Shown piece by piece: positions 42,576-53,694 of a stretch of 64,000 nucleotides of DNA. The translations under genes and the position numbers were made by a program. Origin of the DNA: Schistocerca nitens (lineage: Eukaryota; Arthropoda; Insecta; Orthoptera; Acrididae); contig NC_064621.1 in NCBI RefSeq assembly GCF_023898315.1, forward strand, positions 15,126,501 through 15,190,500, read 5' to 3'. Each line of letters begins with the position of its first letter. Within the stretch, counting starts at the first letter, position 1. Under the pieces are notes generated by a model, which saw only the letters and a list, made by a program, of their open reading frames with translations, was not told the origin of the DNA and made no database searches.

Positions 42576-43904
42576 AGAAGCTGTCTCAATGCTTTTGCAC
42601 AATGCTTTAAAAGCAGTAAGTTTTATATTTCTTATAGAGGTTGCAGCTCTAGTGTCCTGTACGACTTTACTGTAAATCCATTACCTCATTAGAACAGAAC
42701 TCGACATGAGGACAGCTCAACTTCTGGTATTATGGAATACTGTCACTTCTCACTCGTCGTGTGGTGCTTCCAAGCAGGGGGCGCATGATCTACTTCAAGA
42801 GGTTTCCTCATGTCTCTGCAGCGAATCCAGTTTGTCTCCAGACAGCGTGTGATTTACTGTGCAGAAAAATTTTTCTCATGCTTTGACAATATTTTGGGGA
42901 GTAAGTTTTCAAAATTACGTATTAACTATTGAAAATGAACACTAACGATTAAGACTATGGAGTTTATTAAGTAAAGGAGTAGTAGATCGTTATGTATTCC
43001 TCGATTTTTGGTATGGATACTGTTGGTTTTCTTATGTTTTGAAGTCCAAGATGGAATATCAGGCAACATTGAATGCTTCGTATCAGCAGGTGCTGAGAAC
43101 AAAGATTAGATTTGTGGCTTGTGCAGATAGATGCAAGTAAAACGAACCGTCTCTATTACATAAACACATAATTATTTCAGAACAGTGTTTTGAAGTTAAT
43201 AAACTTAGTATTTCTGTCATGGAAACTTCTTTTTTTTAATTTTTTTTACGGGTGATTATTTTAAGACTTAAACTAAAAGCATCTCCGAAATTGTGTTCTC
43301 TGTACATAACATTCGTTTTCTCCCAACTTTACACGATTTTCTGCATTTCAAAATCCTCGTTTCACATTTGCTGACTATTCCATCTTAGTTTCCATGTGCA
43401 CAATTTTTAAACATTTTTTTGGGTGGTACGTTTTTTTAAATTGTATTAAGAGAAATACAAATACTTACTGTAAAATAATTGATGATTACAATAAAATGCG
43501 TTTGAGCGATAAGAATGTGATCAATTTGGAGGTACGACTACAAAAGCAAATGGTATTCCATAATACCCGAACTTAATCTTTTTACTCCATTTTTAATCAC
43601 AGAGAAATCCAGTATTTGCTCATCGGTATAAGGAAGTTTGAAGAGCTTTGTTACCAGGTTAGACGAATTTTGTAATATTTCCATGTCATAAACAACTTAA
43701 AAATCTTTACTTCGCATGGTAGAAGTTGTTGCAACCCAATGGTTAAGTTCATCTGCACTTTCTGGAAATAAAAGTTCGAAACGTCGCCAAGATATCTTTC
43801 CATAAATCATTCTGTTTATCTTCTACTGGGTGAAGAAAACCTACCACGCTTGGTCCTTATTTTCATGTTTTCATGTTCTGATTCCGGCGTTTCTCCTGTC
43901 ACTC
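42576..43904. other. AT-rich region, nothing recognised
   Basis: No gene or repeat family recognised in about 1.3 kb. Confidence 0.5.
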
Positions 43905-44160
43905 AATGAAATAATTCCGCTGGAGCCACTTCCAATGTTGCTAATCGGATTTTGCCACACATGCAGCACATTCCTGCGCTTTCTCTACTGAATTTCTTGG
44001 CACTGCAGAACTGGTACACTTTATCCACTTTGCCAGTGACAGCGCATTTTTGATTGTTGAACTATTTATTGCGATCATAACGGAATACTTCACCTGCCAA
44101 ACAGTAATTTCACGAGAGACTGATGCTAGTCTGTACAGTGTACAAGTTTTAAAGAAGAGC
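43905..44160. repeat. Diverged duplicate segment, copy 1
   Basis: Shares ordered blocks with 45835-46085 in the same orientation: 'cttcca..gtgctaa', 'gaa.ttcttggca', 'acactt.atcc', 'gccaaac.gtaat'. Identity is moderate by eye. It lies to the left of the TIR element at 44277-45320. On the minus strand both copies have short open frames, but no domain is recognised. Confidence 0.55.
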
Positions 44161-44276
44161 TCAGGGTTGGATTCAGAAATACGACACTGTGCTGCAAACT
44201 TGGTGAAAGTTGGACAGCTGGGGCAGGAAAGGGGTGGGGGGTGGGGGACATACCTATCAAGTTTCCTCCCGCCTAA

Positions 44277-45320
44277 GGCCGCTATTACACTATGATATTT
44301 CTTTGTCAAAGCTGATATATCAAATATTTATGTCAAAGAAACTTGATAGTGTAATAGGGAACTCCGTCACATCTCGCCTTTCGTCGAAGAAATACGATCA
44401 AATCTAGGGCCTCGCCGTAGATTTGATCATAAAAGACGTTCGTCTTCTGCACACTGCAGTGTGAAATGCAACCGTTGGCGCGCTGGCAGCGCTACAGCCA
44501 TTGACAGCTATCCTGTGTTCGTAACCATGTTGGTGTGTTGCTTCGACTATTTATAAAAAGAAATTTCTAAGCTCTCCATTCTTTGTATATTTTTGAACTC
44601 TAGATGCCACAAGTTAAAAAGCGCTTCATCTGTCTCGTGCTTTTCATTAATTTTGTAGTAGTTGGAACACTAATTCTATTAATTAAACTATTCAAAAATA
44701 AAGATAGTTCTTAATGTTCAAATAGTGCATTAAACACTTATTTATCTTCAGATATTCCTCCTTCAGTGCTTTCTAAATCACATCACACGTTTCTGGAATT
44801 ATTTTGGTTAATGCTCACTGTGGTATTCGAGTGCTGTATAGTAAGTTAAGGTAACTCTCTCCTGTAGCAAGAAATAGCAGTGTTATGGTGAACCTGTCCT
44901 CTTGCACATATAACATTACGCAAGTGAGTATTCTGCTTTGTAATATTACGAGTCATTTTACGAGTAAATACTGAAATTTACTTTCTTCCATTCGTGAGTA
45001 ATTTGTATAAGACTGATGTCCTCCACTTGCAGCTCTCGTAACAAATTTTGCTGAATGCTTTTATTATATCGACGTAAGACCCACGGCTTCACCCAAGTAT
45101 GTTTCCTTTCTTCTGCCACTTCTCTTCCAAATGCACACACAATGCAAATGTGGTACAAGCAACTGCAGCGCATAATAGCCAGTTATTTTTATTCGCCATC
45201 TTGACTTTGACGAAAAATACGATGACAGTGTAATACCCCACTTTGGCGCCACGTCAAAGAAATTTGACGAATATTTGGTCATATTTCTTTGCCAAAGAAA
45301 TATGATAGGGTGTACCGTCA
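44277..45320. mobile_element. TIR transposon flanked by TAA (PIF/Harbinger-like)
   Basis: The left end (ggccgctattacactatgat, then atttctttgtcaaag) is matched by the inverse complement of the right end (TACACCCTATCATATTTC, then TTTGGCAAAG). TAA lies outside both ends, at 44274-44276 and 45321-45323. A TAA target duplication is typical of PIF/Harbinger elements. The 1.04 kb interior has no transposase, so it is non-autonomous. The subterminal motif around 'ttctttg' is repeated in both orientations near each end. Confidence 0.72.
44396..44428. repeat. Perfect 11-bp inverted repeat (hairpin)
   Basis: gatcaaatcta at 44396-44406 is the exact inverse complement of tagatttgatc at 44418-44428, with an 11-base GC-rich loop. 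It lies inside the TIR element. Confidence 0.9.
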
Positions 45321-45323
45321 TAA

Positions 45324-45834
45324 CTCCGCCTCCTTTGGATAATGGGGCACCAGCGCTCACGTATAAACATTGCCAATAATTCTGTCCGAGACCCCTTGTC
45401 CAAGGTGCGTAGAAAGTGTTCTGCTTACGTTATTTACCGTGTGCTATAGTTTGTTTCCTTTACGTGAATACCAGCTGAAGAAGTCACGCTTCACTTGGTC
45501 TTCATTTTCTATTTTTTTTTTTTTCTTAGAACATAACAGACCTCTCAAGACCGTTTGAGAACATCGTAACAATTAAATTCAAATAAATCGCAAAAATGTT
45601 ACTATTTAATGCTCAAAAATACTCTTTAATGTACAAAACCACCCTCAAGTACTTTTAAATCCAGTTAAATTTTTAGAAATACCTTAATTTCGTGACACTG
45701 GATTGAACTGATGTTCTTCACTGTTTATGAAAGTAGCAGCAAATTTTGTCATTTAAAAACAAGCAATGTACGCTCTCGTATTTTGTATAAAATGTTTTTA
45801 TTCCATAATTTCTCCAGTCATGTAATATAATAAT
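45324..45834. other. Unassigned spacer right of the TIR element
   Basis: AT-rich; no gene or repeat recognised. Confidence 0.45.
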
Positions 45835-46085
45835 TCTGGCGGACGCACTTCCAGAGGTGCTAACAGAAATTTTTCCACTCGTGGAAACATTCTTGGTGTT
45901 CCTATACCGAACTTCTTGGCAAAGGAGAATTGACACACTTCATCCTTTTTACCAATGAGATCTTGTTTGTGTATGTTGTACACTTTAGGGAATCGTAAGG
46001 GAATGTTTCACTGCCAAACTGTAATCTCTACTACTTCTGCTTTGCACTTCTGGTACATTGAAGTTTTGTTCATGCGCTTACGAGT
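45835..46085. repeat. Diverged duplicate segment, copy 2
   Basis: Second copy of the segment at 43905-44160, same orientation, about 1.93 kb away. The TIR element lies between the copies. Frame 45798-45983 on the minus strand is short and has no known domain. Confidence 0.55.
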
Positions 46086-46513
46086 GTTGTCTTTCACTAA
46101 CTTCACGCACGTAATCTTGTTTCTTCAGCTGTTTGTCTCTGTGTGCTTGCTGAATCTCCCACTCGATCCTTTCCTCTAATTTCATCCCGATGTGGATCTG
46201 TTAAGTTTTCTCTCAATTTATTCATTCTCTTTCAATATGAAGCTAAACGTGCATCTCACTCCCCATCTGTTTTCTTCTTTTCAGTTCATCACTGGCAAGA
46301 TCTTCTCATCACCTGCTTTTCGGCATCCTGTTAAACGTTGTTTGAAAAACAATCTCACATTTCAAAATATGCTTTTACCTTAGACGCAGACGGATCGGGT
46401 ACACGAGCTCTGTCCCGGGTGGAAGGGTGGCATCAGAAATCAGGAAGGACTCTCGGCCACCCACAGCAGTCACTTAAATTGCCTCAATCCCGTAGTTGCA
46501 CAAGACACGGCAA

Positions 46514-46620
46514 GAAGTCGATGATGAAGAAGAAGTCGATGGTGATGAAAAAGATCATTTTAAATATTAACATTGAAGTCGATGATGAATAAGAAGAAGA
46601 TCATTATAAATATTAATATT
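46514..46620. repeat. Degenerate direct repeats (AAGAAGTCGATGATG type)
   Basis: Repeats of 'aagaagtcgatg.tgatgaa', and the longer phrase 'aagatcatt.taaatatta' occurs twice, giving two imperfect units of about 60 bases. Confidence 0.75.
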
Positions 46621-46657
46621 ACTGAACACATTAAAAATCCATTAATATACTTCACTA

Positions 46658-46675
46658 TTCCAGAACGTTCTCGAA
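46658..46675. promoter_or_regulatory. Perfect four-unit heat-shock-element-like motif
   Basis: The sequence ttccagaacgttctcgaa contains TTC, GAA, TTC and GAA each separated by exactly two bases. This is the alternating nGAAn arrangement bound by heat-shock factor trimers. Two further units occur at 46729-46736 (TTCTAGAA). No adjacent gene was recognised, so a regulatory role is only possible, and it could be an incidental motif. Confidence 0.45.
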
Positions 46676-47187
46676 TCCTCTGGTAGGTTTATAACACTCT
46701 CTGCAACGTTCCTCAGCATCCTCGAGGGTTCTAGAAGGAACATTCTAGCCAGCCTTGTCCACTTCGGTACTCGATTCGCAGCTGCTTCACCAGCTTCCCA
46801 TAATATGCCCACTGACTTGATGACCTCTTTCGACATTCGTATTTTCGAACTGAATCGCTGCAGTTCCAAAATGAAATGTTCATGGATGGAAGATGGAGCG
46901 CCAGCACACTGTGGCTGTGGGAGGGGGCTGCAGAGTTACAGCGGCGTGCATAAGCAAACCACGCATGCATTTATTGTATGTATTGATTGATTTATTGCTT
47001 TCAAATTCACTTAATTCAAGCTACCAGAAGACTTACTGTCATTGATTGACTGTGGTTGTATCGTTTGCGAAATTATGTCAGTTCTATATGAAACTGAAAT
47101 TGTAAGTGCAGTTTGACGTATATAGGTGATAGCCCAAATCAGCTGGAAAGAGGATGAGGACAAGAAGAATATACGTCTAAGCACATG

Positions 47188-47623
47188 CAGGATGGTCAGA
47201 AAAAGCTTGTGAGGTTGTTCCGGGGTAGGTTGTGCTGGAAAAAAAAGTTGTTAAGAAAAAATTCGATACTTTGAGCCGTTTCCGAGTCCGCGAGCACTGA
47301 AGTTCGCAAATTTAAGTCGCCAAACATGTTCTTCGTTTTGTTTCCTCAAACCGAACAAACGAAGCTTTTGCGCACCTAGCTTAAATTTATCAATTCAAAA
47401 AAGCACATTTTAACTGTAATGAGTATTTCAACAGTTGTTACTCACGGACCGACAAATCTCTGTGCATTTTAGCGCGTGCAAGTGCTGAATTTGCGCGCGC
47501 AGCGATCTGATAGGCTAACTTCAATGCTAAATAACTCGGAAACGTCGCAACGTATTGAATTTCTCGCCACATCCTCTTCTGCAACACCTTTGAAACCTTT
47601 TCGGACTGTTTCTGACCACCCTG
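47188..47623. mobile_element. MITE with ~18-bp terminal inverted repeats
   Basis: The left end caggatggtcagaaaaag pairs with the inverse complement cagggtggtcagaaacag of the right end (16 of 18). The unit is 436 bp and has no coding frame, so it is non-autonomous. The target duplication is unclear. Confidence 0.75.
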
Positions 47624-48899
47624 TATGAAGCTGTGAAATTCCGTTATTGTCTTGGACACTTCACATAAGAAAATCGAATTTCACGAAGACATTCTGAGAA
47701 AACACCCTCGGCTTACTTTTGTTTCACTGAAGCGATGACCTTCTTGGTCATTACTAACTTTCTGAATAGAGAAAATTATACGTAAATACAAAAGTTCATT
47801 TCAGGTATTGTCTGAGAAAAGTGACCAGTCTATCAGATTACTCCATAGAGTAAAGGGCAGTTGTATCACCATCAATCAAACGTGTTCCATACAGTCACAT
47901 ATAGGAACAGCTTTTAGTGTCACGTAACTCAAATCAAAGATCGTAAGATATGTTTAGTTGCTTTAAATTTTTTATAATGTTATATTTAAGTTTTTTTTTT
48001 TACAATAATACTTGTTGAGATATATGACTATAGTGTACGGACTTGCCGTTCTGTAATCTAACTGCCCTTCAACCTGTAAGCAATCTCATACATTTGTTAC
48101 TTTTCTCAGACAACAGCTAAAATGAACTTTTGTATTCGTGTATGTTTTTCTCTATTCAAAAACTTAATAATTACCGAGAAGGTCGATACCCGCTGCGTTC
48201 CAATGAAATAAAGTACTTTTATGTCCAGAGCCTGCGGAATTCTTCCAGAACGTCTTTCATTCCAAATTCATTAAAGCTGTGAGCGACTGCTGTCATAAAA
48301 CTTAAAGAAAATCTAGTTTTCTTCTATAATCTTTACCGGAAGACATTGATAAATAGTAGTTGGCGAAAGTTAATATTAGCAGCGCCGGGCGAACCATTTG
48401 AGCAGCTAGTGCCGCATCTACTGTGGAATGCTCGGGACGCTGGCAGGAGCATTTGGCGGTGGCAGACGCGCAAGAAGTACGGCGCTATGATGCCGGCGCC
48501 TCGCCTCGCCTCGGATAATGTACGACGTCTGAGATTAGGCGGGGCGGTGGTGGCACCATCAGTCAGCGGCCCGCGGGAGCAGAATTTATCTTCCCTGTCG
48601 CTCTGCCGACGTCTGGCGAGCGCCACCAGCACCTACAGGTATCGCAGAGTGTCACTTCGCAGTTTTTTGAGAACGAGCCAATGGAACAGCGAATCTCTCA
48701 AATCGAGGAGTAAATAATTTTACGTTCTTCAAATGTACAACATGTATAATCTACCGTCCTAAAACTGAAGCTGATAGTGGAAAGATTTCGCTCATTTCCG
48801 TCAGTGGTATGCAGAGAAATTGCCAAACAAAATATGGGCGTACGGAATATTTGACCAGGTTTGTGATTCTACTAAAGAGTTGCTAGCAAATACACGGTG
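47624..48899. other. Unassigned region with GC-rich island at 48.34-48.72 kb
   Basis: No gene recognised. The island holds a plus-strand frame of 123 codons (48346-48717) and an opposing frame, neither with a motif. Confidence 0.4.
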
Positions 48900-49203
48900 C
48901 AGTCACATTAATGTGACCGCCGTCTATGTTGTAAGTGCAATAAACACTCAGCAGGTGGGAGCACTAGAGTAGAGAGTATATAAAGCGTGTCGATGGGGGA
49001 AGCGGAAAACAGTGCAGTTATTGTCGTAATGCGGAAACGAAGCGGTTTATCTGACGTCCAGAGGGGCACGATCATTGGCCTTTGGGTCAAGATGGAAGCA
49101 TCTCCGAGACGGCTATCGAAATTCGGCGCCATTGGCCTGTACGGCTGAAACGTCTGAAACGAAACACCCTGCATGCATTATGATCTAGGGAATGTTTTCG
49201 TGG
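48900..49203 (+). pseudogene. Internally deleted Tc1-like transposon 5' part
   Basis: The left terminal sequence cagtcacattaatgtgacc starts at 48900; it contains the palindrome GTCACATTAATGTGAC. After a leader, the transposase starts at MRKRSGLSDVQRGTIIGL (49031). It then jumps at about 49140 to a downstream part of such a transposase ('cgtctgaaacgaaacaccctgc', 'gggaatgttttcgtggcatt'), skipping the DNA-binding remainder and first catalytic D. It ends abruptly at 49203, where CR1 sequence begins. The same family starts at 63624. Confidence 0.75.
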
Positions 49204-49625
49204 CATTAGTTCGGCTGATACTTGAGTACTGGTCTTCAATCAGGATTGATAGAGGAAATGAGGAGATCCAAAGAAGAGCGGCGCTTTTCATTGCAGGTTC
49301 GTTTATAAGAGCGCAAGCATCACAGGAATGCGCGTACAGCTCCAGTGAGACAGCGCTACAAGACACATGTTATCCATCACGTTGTGCTTGACTGTTATAG
49401 CTACGACAGCGTATGCTTTTGGAAGACTAGAGCAGTACGCTACTTCCTCCTACGTATATGTCGCAAAAAAGCCGCGAAAGTAAAGTTAGACAGATTCGTG
49501 CTCATACGGAGGCGTACCAGTAATCGTCCTTCTTGCGTACCATTCGCAGCTGGAACAGGAAAGGCGGAAGTGACAATGCTGCACAAAGTAACCTCGTAGC
49601 ACACTATAAGGTGGCTTGCACTTTA
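49204..49625 (+). pseudogene. CR1-type LINE 3' fragment
   Basis: Plus strand. VRLILEYWSSI, then EEIQRRAALFIAGSF, matches the C-terminal 'VRPILEYCSSVWDPYQ ... QRKAARFV' region of the intact CR1. The segment proceeds through FPSCVPFAAGTG-like coding to a 3' end near 49625 ('ataaggtggcttgca'). Several frameshifts are present. It is a 5'-truncated copy whose left edge abuts the Tc1 remnant at 49203. Confidence 0.75.
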
Positions 49626-49849
49626 TAGGTAACAGAAATGGAAAGTGTGCTTGTACCAGATGGATCTCAGAACGGTCAAACCCTTACGCAGTATCTAAGC
49701 TGGAGTGTCACCACCACCCTGTCACTGGGTTTCCTATAGTACAACTTTTCAAGATATTAGTAAGAAATTTTAGTTTGCCGTCTAGTTACTATCAAAATAT
49801 CACCACCGATTTCACTTCTCATGCTCATCCATTCCGGGCTTTATTCCGT

Positions 49850-50650
49850 CTACATCATCAGCATCTACATCTACTTGCACCTTATGGTGTGTACCGGATG
49901 GTACTTCGGGCAGGACCTAAACGTCCCATTCAGCCTTTTCCAGTCGTTTGACGTTTGTCAGTTGTAAAGCTCATGCCAATGTTGATTTAGTGTTTAAGGA
50001 TATCAAACAGCTAAGGTCGTCTGTTAATTATTCACCGCACCACCCCTACGCCCAGAACGAAGCAGTGTACCCAGTCTACCTGCCTAAAGAGTAAATTGTG
50101 TGAGCAAAAGTGAGAAAGTGTTCGAAAAGCTTGGGCAGCGTGTGTCTGGAGCGGAACGTGGGAATCAGTCCGGTATTCACCTAATGGGATGCAGGAAACC
50201 GCCTACAAACGACATCCAGGTTGGCCATCATACTGACCCATCGCCGATAATCACGTGGGCGGATTCGACCCGGGGCTGGCGTACGTCCCACTACCGGCAG
50301 CTGGCGCGCTAACACGCGCACAGTTGTAAAGCCTTCGTGCAAGTCGAATTTCTCTGAGTTTACAGTCACGATCATTTCGCAAGACCTATGCCGGAGCAAG
50401 TCTCGCTCGGTCTGACAAAACGCTTCTCTTCGTGGCGTCTGCTGCTCAAGTTCGGCGCGCGTCTCTGCGACGTTCTTGCTCTTACTAAACGAAACTGTGA
50501 CGGAATACGCTGCTCTTCTTTGAACCTCTGCTACTTTCTCTGCAAATCTTACCTGATAAGGGCCCCAGACTGACGAGCAAATTACGTCTTTGATATTTCG
50601 TAAAGAACAGCAGTTAGCTGCTGTTTTAACGTAAGCTGTGGACCGTCCAT
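49850..50650 (-). pseudogene. CR1-type LINE 3' fragment interrupted by a SINE
   Basis: The minus strand reads TAYVKTAANCCSLRNIKDVICSSVWGPYQV (about 50540-50640) and QRRAAYSVTVSFSKSKNV. After the SINE at 50166-50322 it reaches GTFRSCPKYHPVHT-like coding (about 49890-49950) and a tail with TAGATG-type repeats near 49850-49880. The high-coordinate end stops at the Tc1-like element at 50653. Multiple frame breaks mark it as dead. Confidence 0.7.
50166..50322 (-). mobile_element. tRNA-like SINE nested in CR1 fragment
   Basis: The minus strand has a head through 'GCGCGCCAGCTGCCGG' and 'CCCCGGGTCGAATCCGCCC' (B-box-like), then 'CCTGGATGTCGTTTGTAGGC'. This is a third SINE type in the window. The ends are approximate. 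It lies between two parts of a CR1 fragment. Confidence 0.6.
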
Positions 50651-50652
50651 TA

Positions 50653-51810
50653 CAGGAGCTGGACAAAAATATGGAAGAAGCAAAAACAACACAATTCCAT
50701 GCCTAATATGGTTTAAGAAACCATCAGCATTCAAAGCAGCTTCCAGTCGTCTAGATATAGATAAATACAGGTCATGTATCGTTTTCAAGCGGCTCATATA
50801 CCACTCTTCCCGCAAAATAGTGACAAGTTGACGTAACATCGGTGGAGGTGGCTAGCAATGAAGCACCCTTCACTCCAGAGTAGACCACAAAGGATCAATA
50901 ATATTGAGGTTGGTGAATTTGGTGACCACGAGAGGTCTGACAATTCAACCGGGTGTTTACAAAACCAGTTCTAGACCATGCTAGCTATGTGAATAGGGTC
51001 GCTGTCGTCTTGAAACACAGCATCACTATTGGAAAACAGACAATGTACCATGAGGCGTACCTTATCGACCAAAATTATCATATAATTCTTGGCAGTAATG
51101 CAACGTTGCAGAGAAACCATGTTTCACTCTTGGAACTAGCCTCGACGTGAAGTTGGTAGCAATGTGAACAAGATTCAGCCGATCAAATGACTTTGTTCCA
51201 TTGCTCCATAGTCCAGATTTTTGGCTTAAGCACCACGTTTCCCTGTTAGGGGCATTTCCATCTATAATGAGTGGTTTTGGAATTACAGCTCGTGCTACAG
51301 TTTCCTGCTTAATGAGCTCCCTTCATGCTTCATGTTGTTTAAGTGTTGAATGGTTCGCCAGTGCGAAATTCAGTTCTGCTCTGGCTTTTGCAGTGGTCAT
51401 TCTCTTATTTTTCCTCGCAATTCTCTTCGATGGTCATCTACCACGATCACTCGACACACATTTTCGTCCACGTTATGACTTACCGAATGATAATTTTCTG
51501 CTTTCCCTGCATAATGTATAAATATTCGGTACTGTGCCACTTGAAACACCAAATACTTGGGTTACGTTCGCTGTGGAAGCACCCACCGTGTGACCGGGAA
51601 CAATTTGCCCACGTTCGAATTCACTTAGCTCCGACATAATGCACTCACAACTACACAGAGCACTGTTCTGACCTCGACTGACACTTCCAGCGTATTGGGA
51701 ACATTTCACAGGTGCCGAACGTGGTCGAACACAACAGCGCTACGTGCAGCGTCTGCTTTATGTGTCAGCATGCATTTTTCCTGGTGTTCCCACACTTTTG
51801 TTCAGTCCCT
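50653..51810 (-). mobile_element. Degenerate Tc1-like transposon with TIRs and TA flanks
   Basis: The left end caggagctggacaaaaatatgg and the inverse complement of the right end (agggactgaacaaaagtgtgg) match at about 15 of 21 positions. TA lies outside both, at 50651-50652 and 51811-51812. The element is 1158 bp. The minus strand carries the transposase start SELSEFERGQIV (about 51600-51640), VTQVFGVSSGTV helix-turn-helix, and decayed later parts. The TA flanks and the paired ends support a genuine Tc1 insertion. It abuts the CR1 fragment at 50650. Confidence 0.78.
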
Positions 51811-51812
51811 TA

Positions 51813-53189
51813 TGTAACTGACGTATAATATGCATGAGTTTCTGCATAATAGGGCAACAAGAAATTCCAAATGCAGCAGAATAACCTAGCAGATCACACA
51901 CTGCAAACATCTTGCCTAAAAATATCATAACATACGATAAATGCACTTGATAATGGGATAGTTTCACTAAACGCATCGTGCAGAAAATAAATGAAGGAAA
52001 GTTGTAACCTGCAGCAGAAAATGTTAATTTATAAAGAACAAAAGAACTGTTGCAATAGTTAGCACCTCATCGTGTCAGTTTCGCTGTCGTGGTGCCTTAA
52101 TGATGCGGTAGAAAACAAAACGCTGCACAAACTAGCGGCTTCCGTATGTGTGAAGGTCTGGGGAGAACCGGCGACCGCAGTTCGGTACTGGGCCGGTGAT
52201 TACTCCAAAGGCCGGTACGGCGGCTATCGAGTCGCAGTAGTGGTGACTGGGTCATCAGTGACCACCACAGGTCATCAGCGACCACCACAGTGGTGGGCTG
52301 ACAGACATCAGTAGCACGCTGATGGCGTCATCTCAGTATTATACTCACTTATACCGAGTCTGTGAAATAGTGCTTCAGGCATTAGGGTCCACCTTATTTA
52401 AAACTTTGTCACCAAGTGCGACTAAGATTCTTTTGAATGCCTCAGATATCGAAACTAAAGTCCGCAGACAGAAAGCAGAAATTTAAAATTCTGCGTTTAA
52501 GAAAGAATTCACCCAACAGAATATTACTACTGCTGTACAGACTCTCAAATGAGTAATATCGATATTAGCGTCCCACGATATTGAAAAACATGTCTGCTTA
52601 AAGCGAACAATGCACACAGAGCCTGTAGGAATTGCAGTTAGATTTTATGTTGGATAAACCGAGGAATTAGCTCCTTTGCTAAATCCTATTTATCGAGAAA
52701 AGTCCTGTGTGACTGGTGAAGAGCAGAAGTCACTTGTGTTTACAGGAAGGGGAATAGCTCAAATTCGCAGCATTACAGACCAACTAACTGTCACACGCAA
52801 CTGCGCTCGCATATCGGTGGAACACGCAATAACGTCAGCTGGCTTCACATGTCTGTTGGCGGAAGCATAGCTGGTGATTTGCGCCCCGCTCCCCATCTGC
52901 TCCAATACACTCTGCGGCAAACGCAGTGGCAGGAGCATCTGCGCATCGTACGATTGAAGTAGCTGTAGGCTATACGAAGTGTTTATTATGCAACAAGCCT
53001 ACCAGTTTTAACATGCCTTATGTTTAGTGACATAAACAAAATATGTTCCATTCCCTGCGTCGTCTTCTTTGGAGTCGACTTTCTTTTTTAACTTTCTAAA
53101 GTACCGTATATTTTTGCTCAGAGTTCAAGCTGTGTCCATACCAGATTTGAAAGAAATAGGTTCAGCGGTATGTAGGAATGTGTGGTTGA
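51813..53189. other. Unassigned region
   Basis: No gene recognised. A 20-bp tandem duplication (gtcatcagtgaccaccacag, one mismatch) is at 52251-52290. Confidence 0.45.
52251..52290. repeat. 20-bp tandem duplication
   Basis: Two adjacent 20-base units, gtcatcagtgaccaccacag and gtcatcagcgaccaccacag, differing at one position. Confidence 0.92.
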
Positions 53190-53690
53190 TCTGTAAAGCA
53201 GACTGCATATAGGACGGTAGCACGACCTATTCTTGAGTACTGCTCGAGTGTTTGGGATGCGCACCAGGTAGGATTGAAAGAAGACATAGCAGCAATTCAG
53301 AGACGAGCTGCTAGATTCGCCACAGGTAGGCTCGATCAGCGTGCAAGTGTTACGAATCTCCGGAAGCTCAAATGGGAATCCCTGGCGGGCAGAAGACATT
53401 CATTTCGAAGAACACTACTGAGAAAGTTTACAGAACCGGCATTCGAAGTTGACTACAGAACGATTCTTCTCCCGCTAACATAAATTTCGCATAGGAACCA
53501 CGAAGATAAGATGCGAGAAATTAGGGCCCTTACGGAGCCATATAGACAGACGCTTTTCGCTCGCTCCATCTCCGAATGGAACAGAAAAGGAAACGACTAG
53601 TTGAGGTAAAGGCCACCCCCCCCCCCCCCCTGCGCACAGTAAGTTGGCATGCGGGATGTGTACGTAGATGTACGCTATGATGGATGGAGA
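53190..53690 (+). pseudogene. CR1-type LINE 3' fragment
   Basis: Plus strand. Frame 53274-53483 reads KEDIAAIQRRAARFATGRLDQRASVTNLRKLKWESL, equal to 'IEEIDMIQRKAARFV ... LNKLQWRTL' of the intact CR1. 'RTVARPILEYCSSVWDAHQVGL'-like coding precedes it in the +1 frame at 53205-53275. The ending is FARSISEWNRKGND, a C15 tract, and a tail through 'gtacgtagatgtacg' near 53670. It is 5'-truncated and comparatively well preserved. Confidence 0.85.
53616..53630 (+). repeat. Poly-C tract (15 C)
   Basis: Uninterrupted C run in the 3' UTR of a CR1 fragment. Confidence 0.93.
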
Positions 53691-53694
53691 ATGT

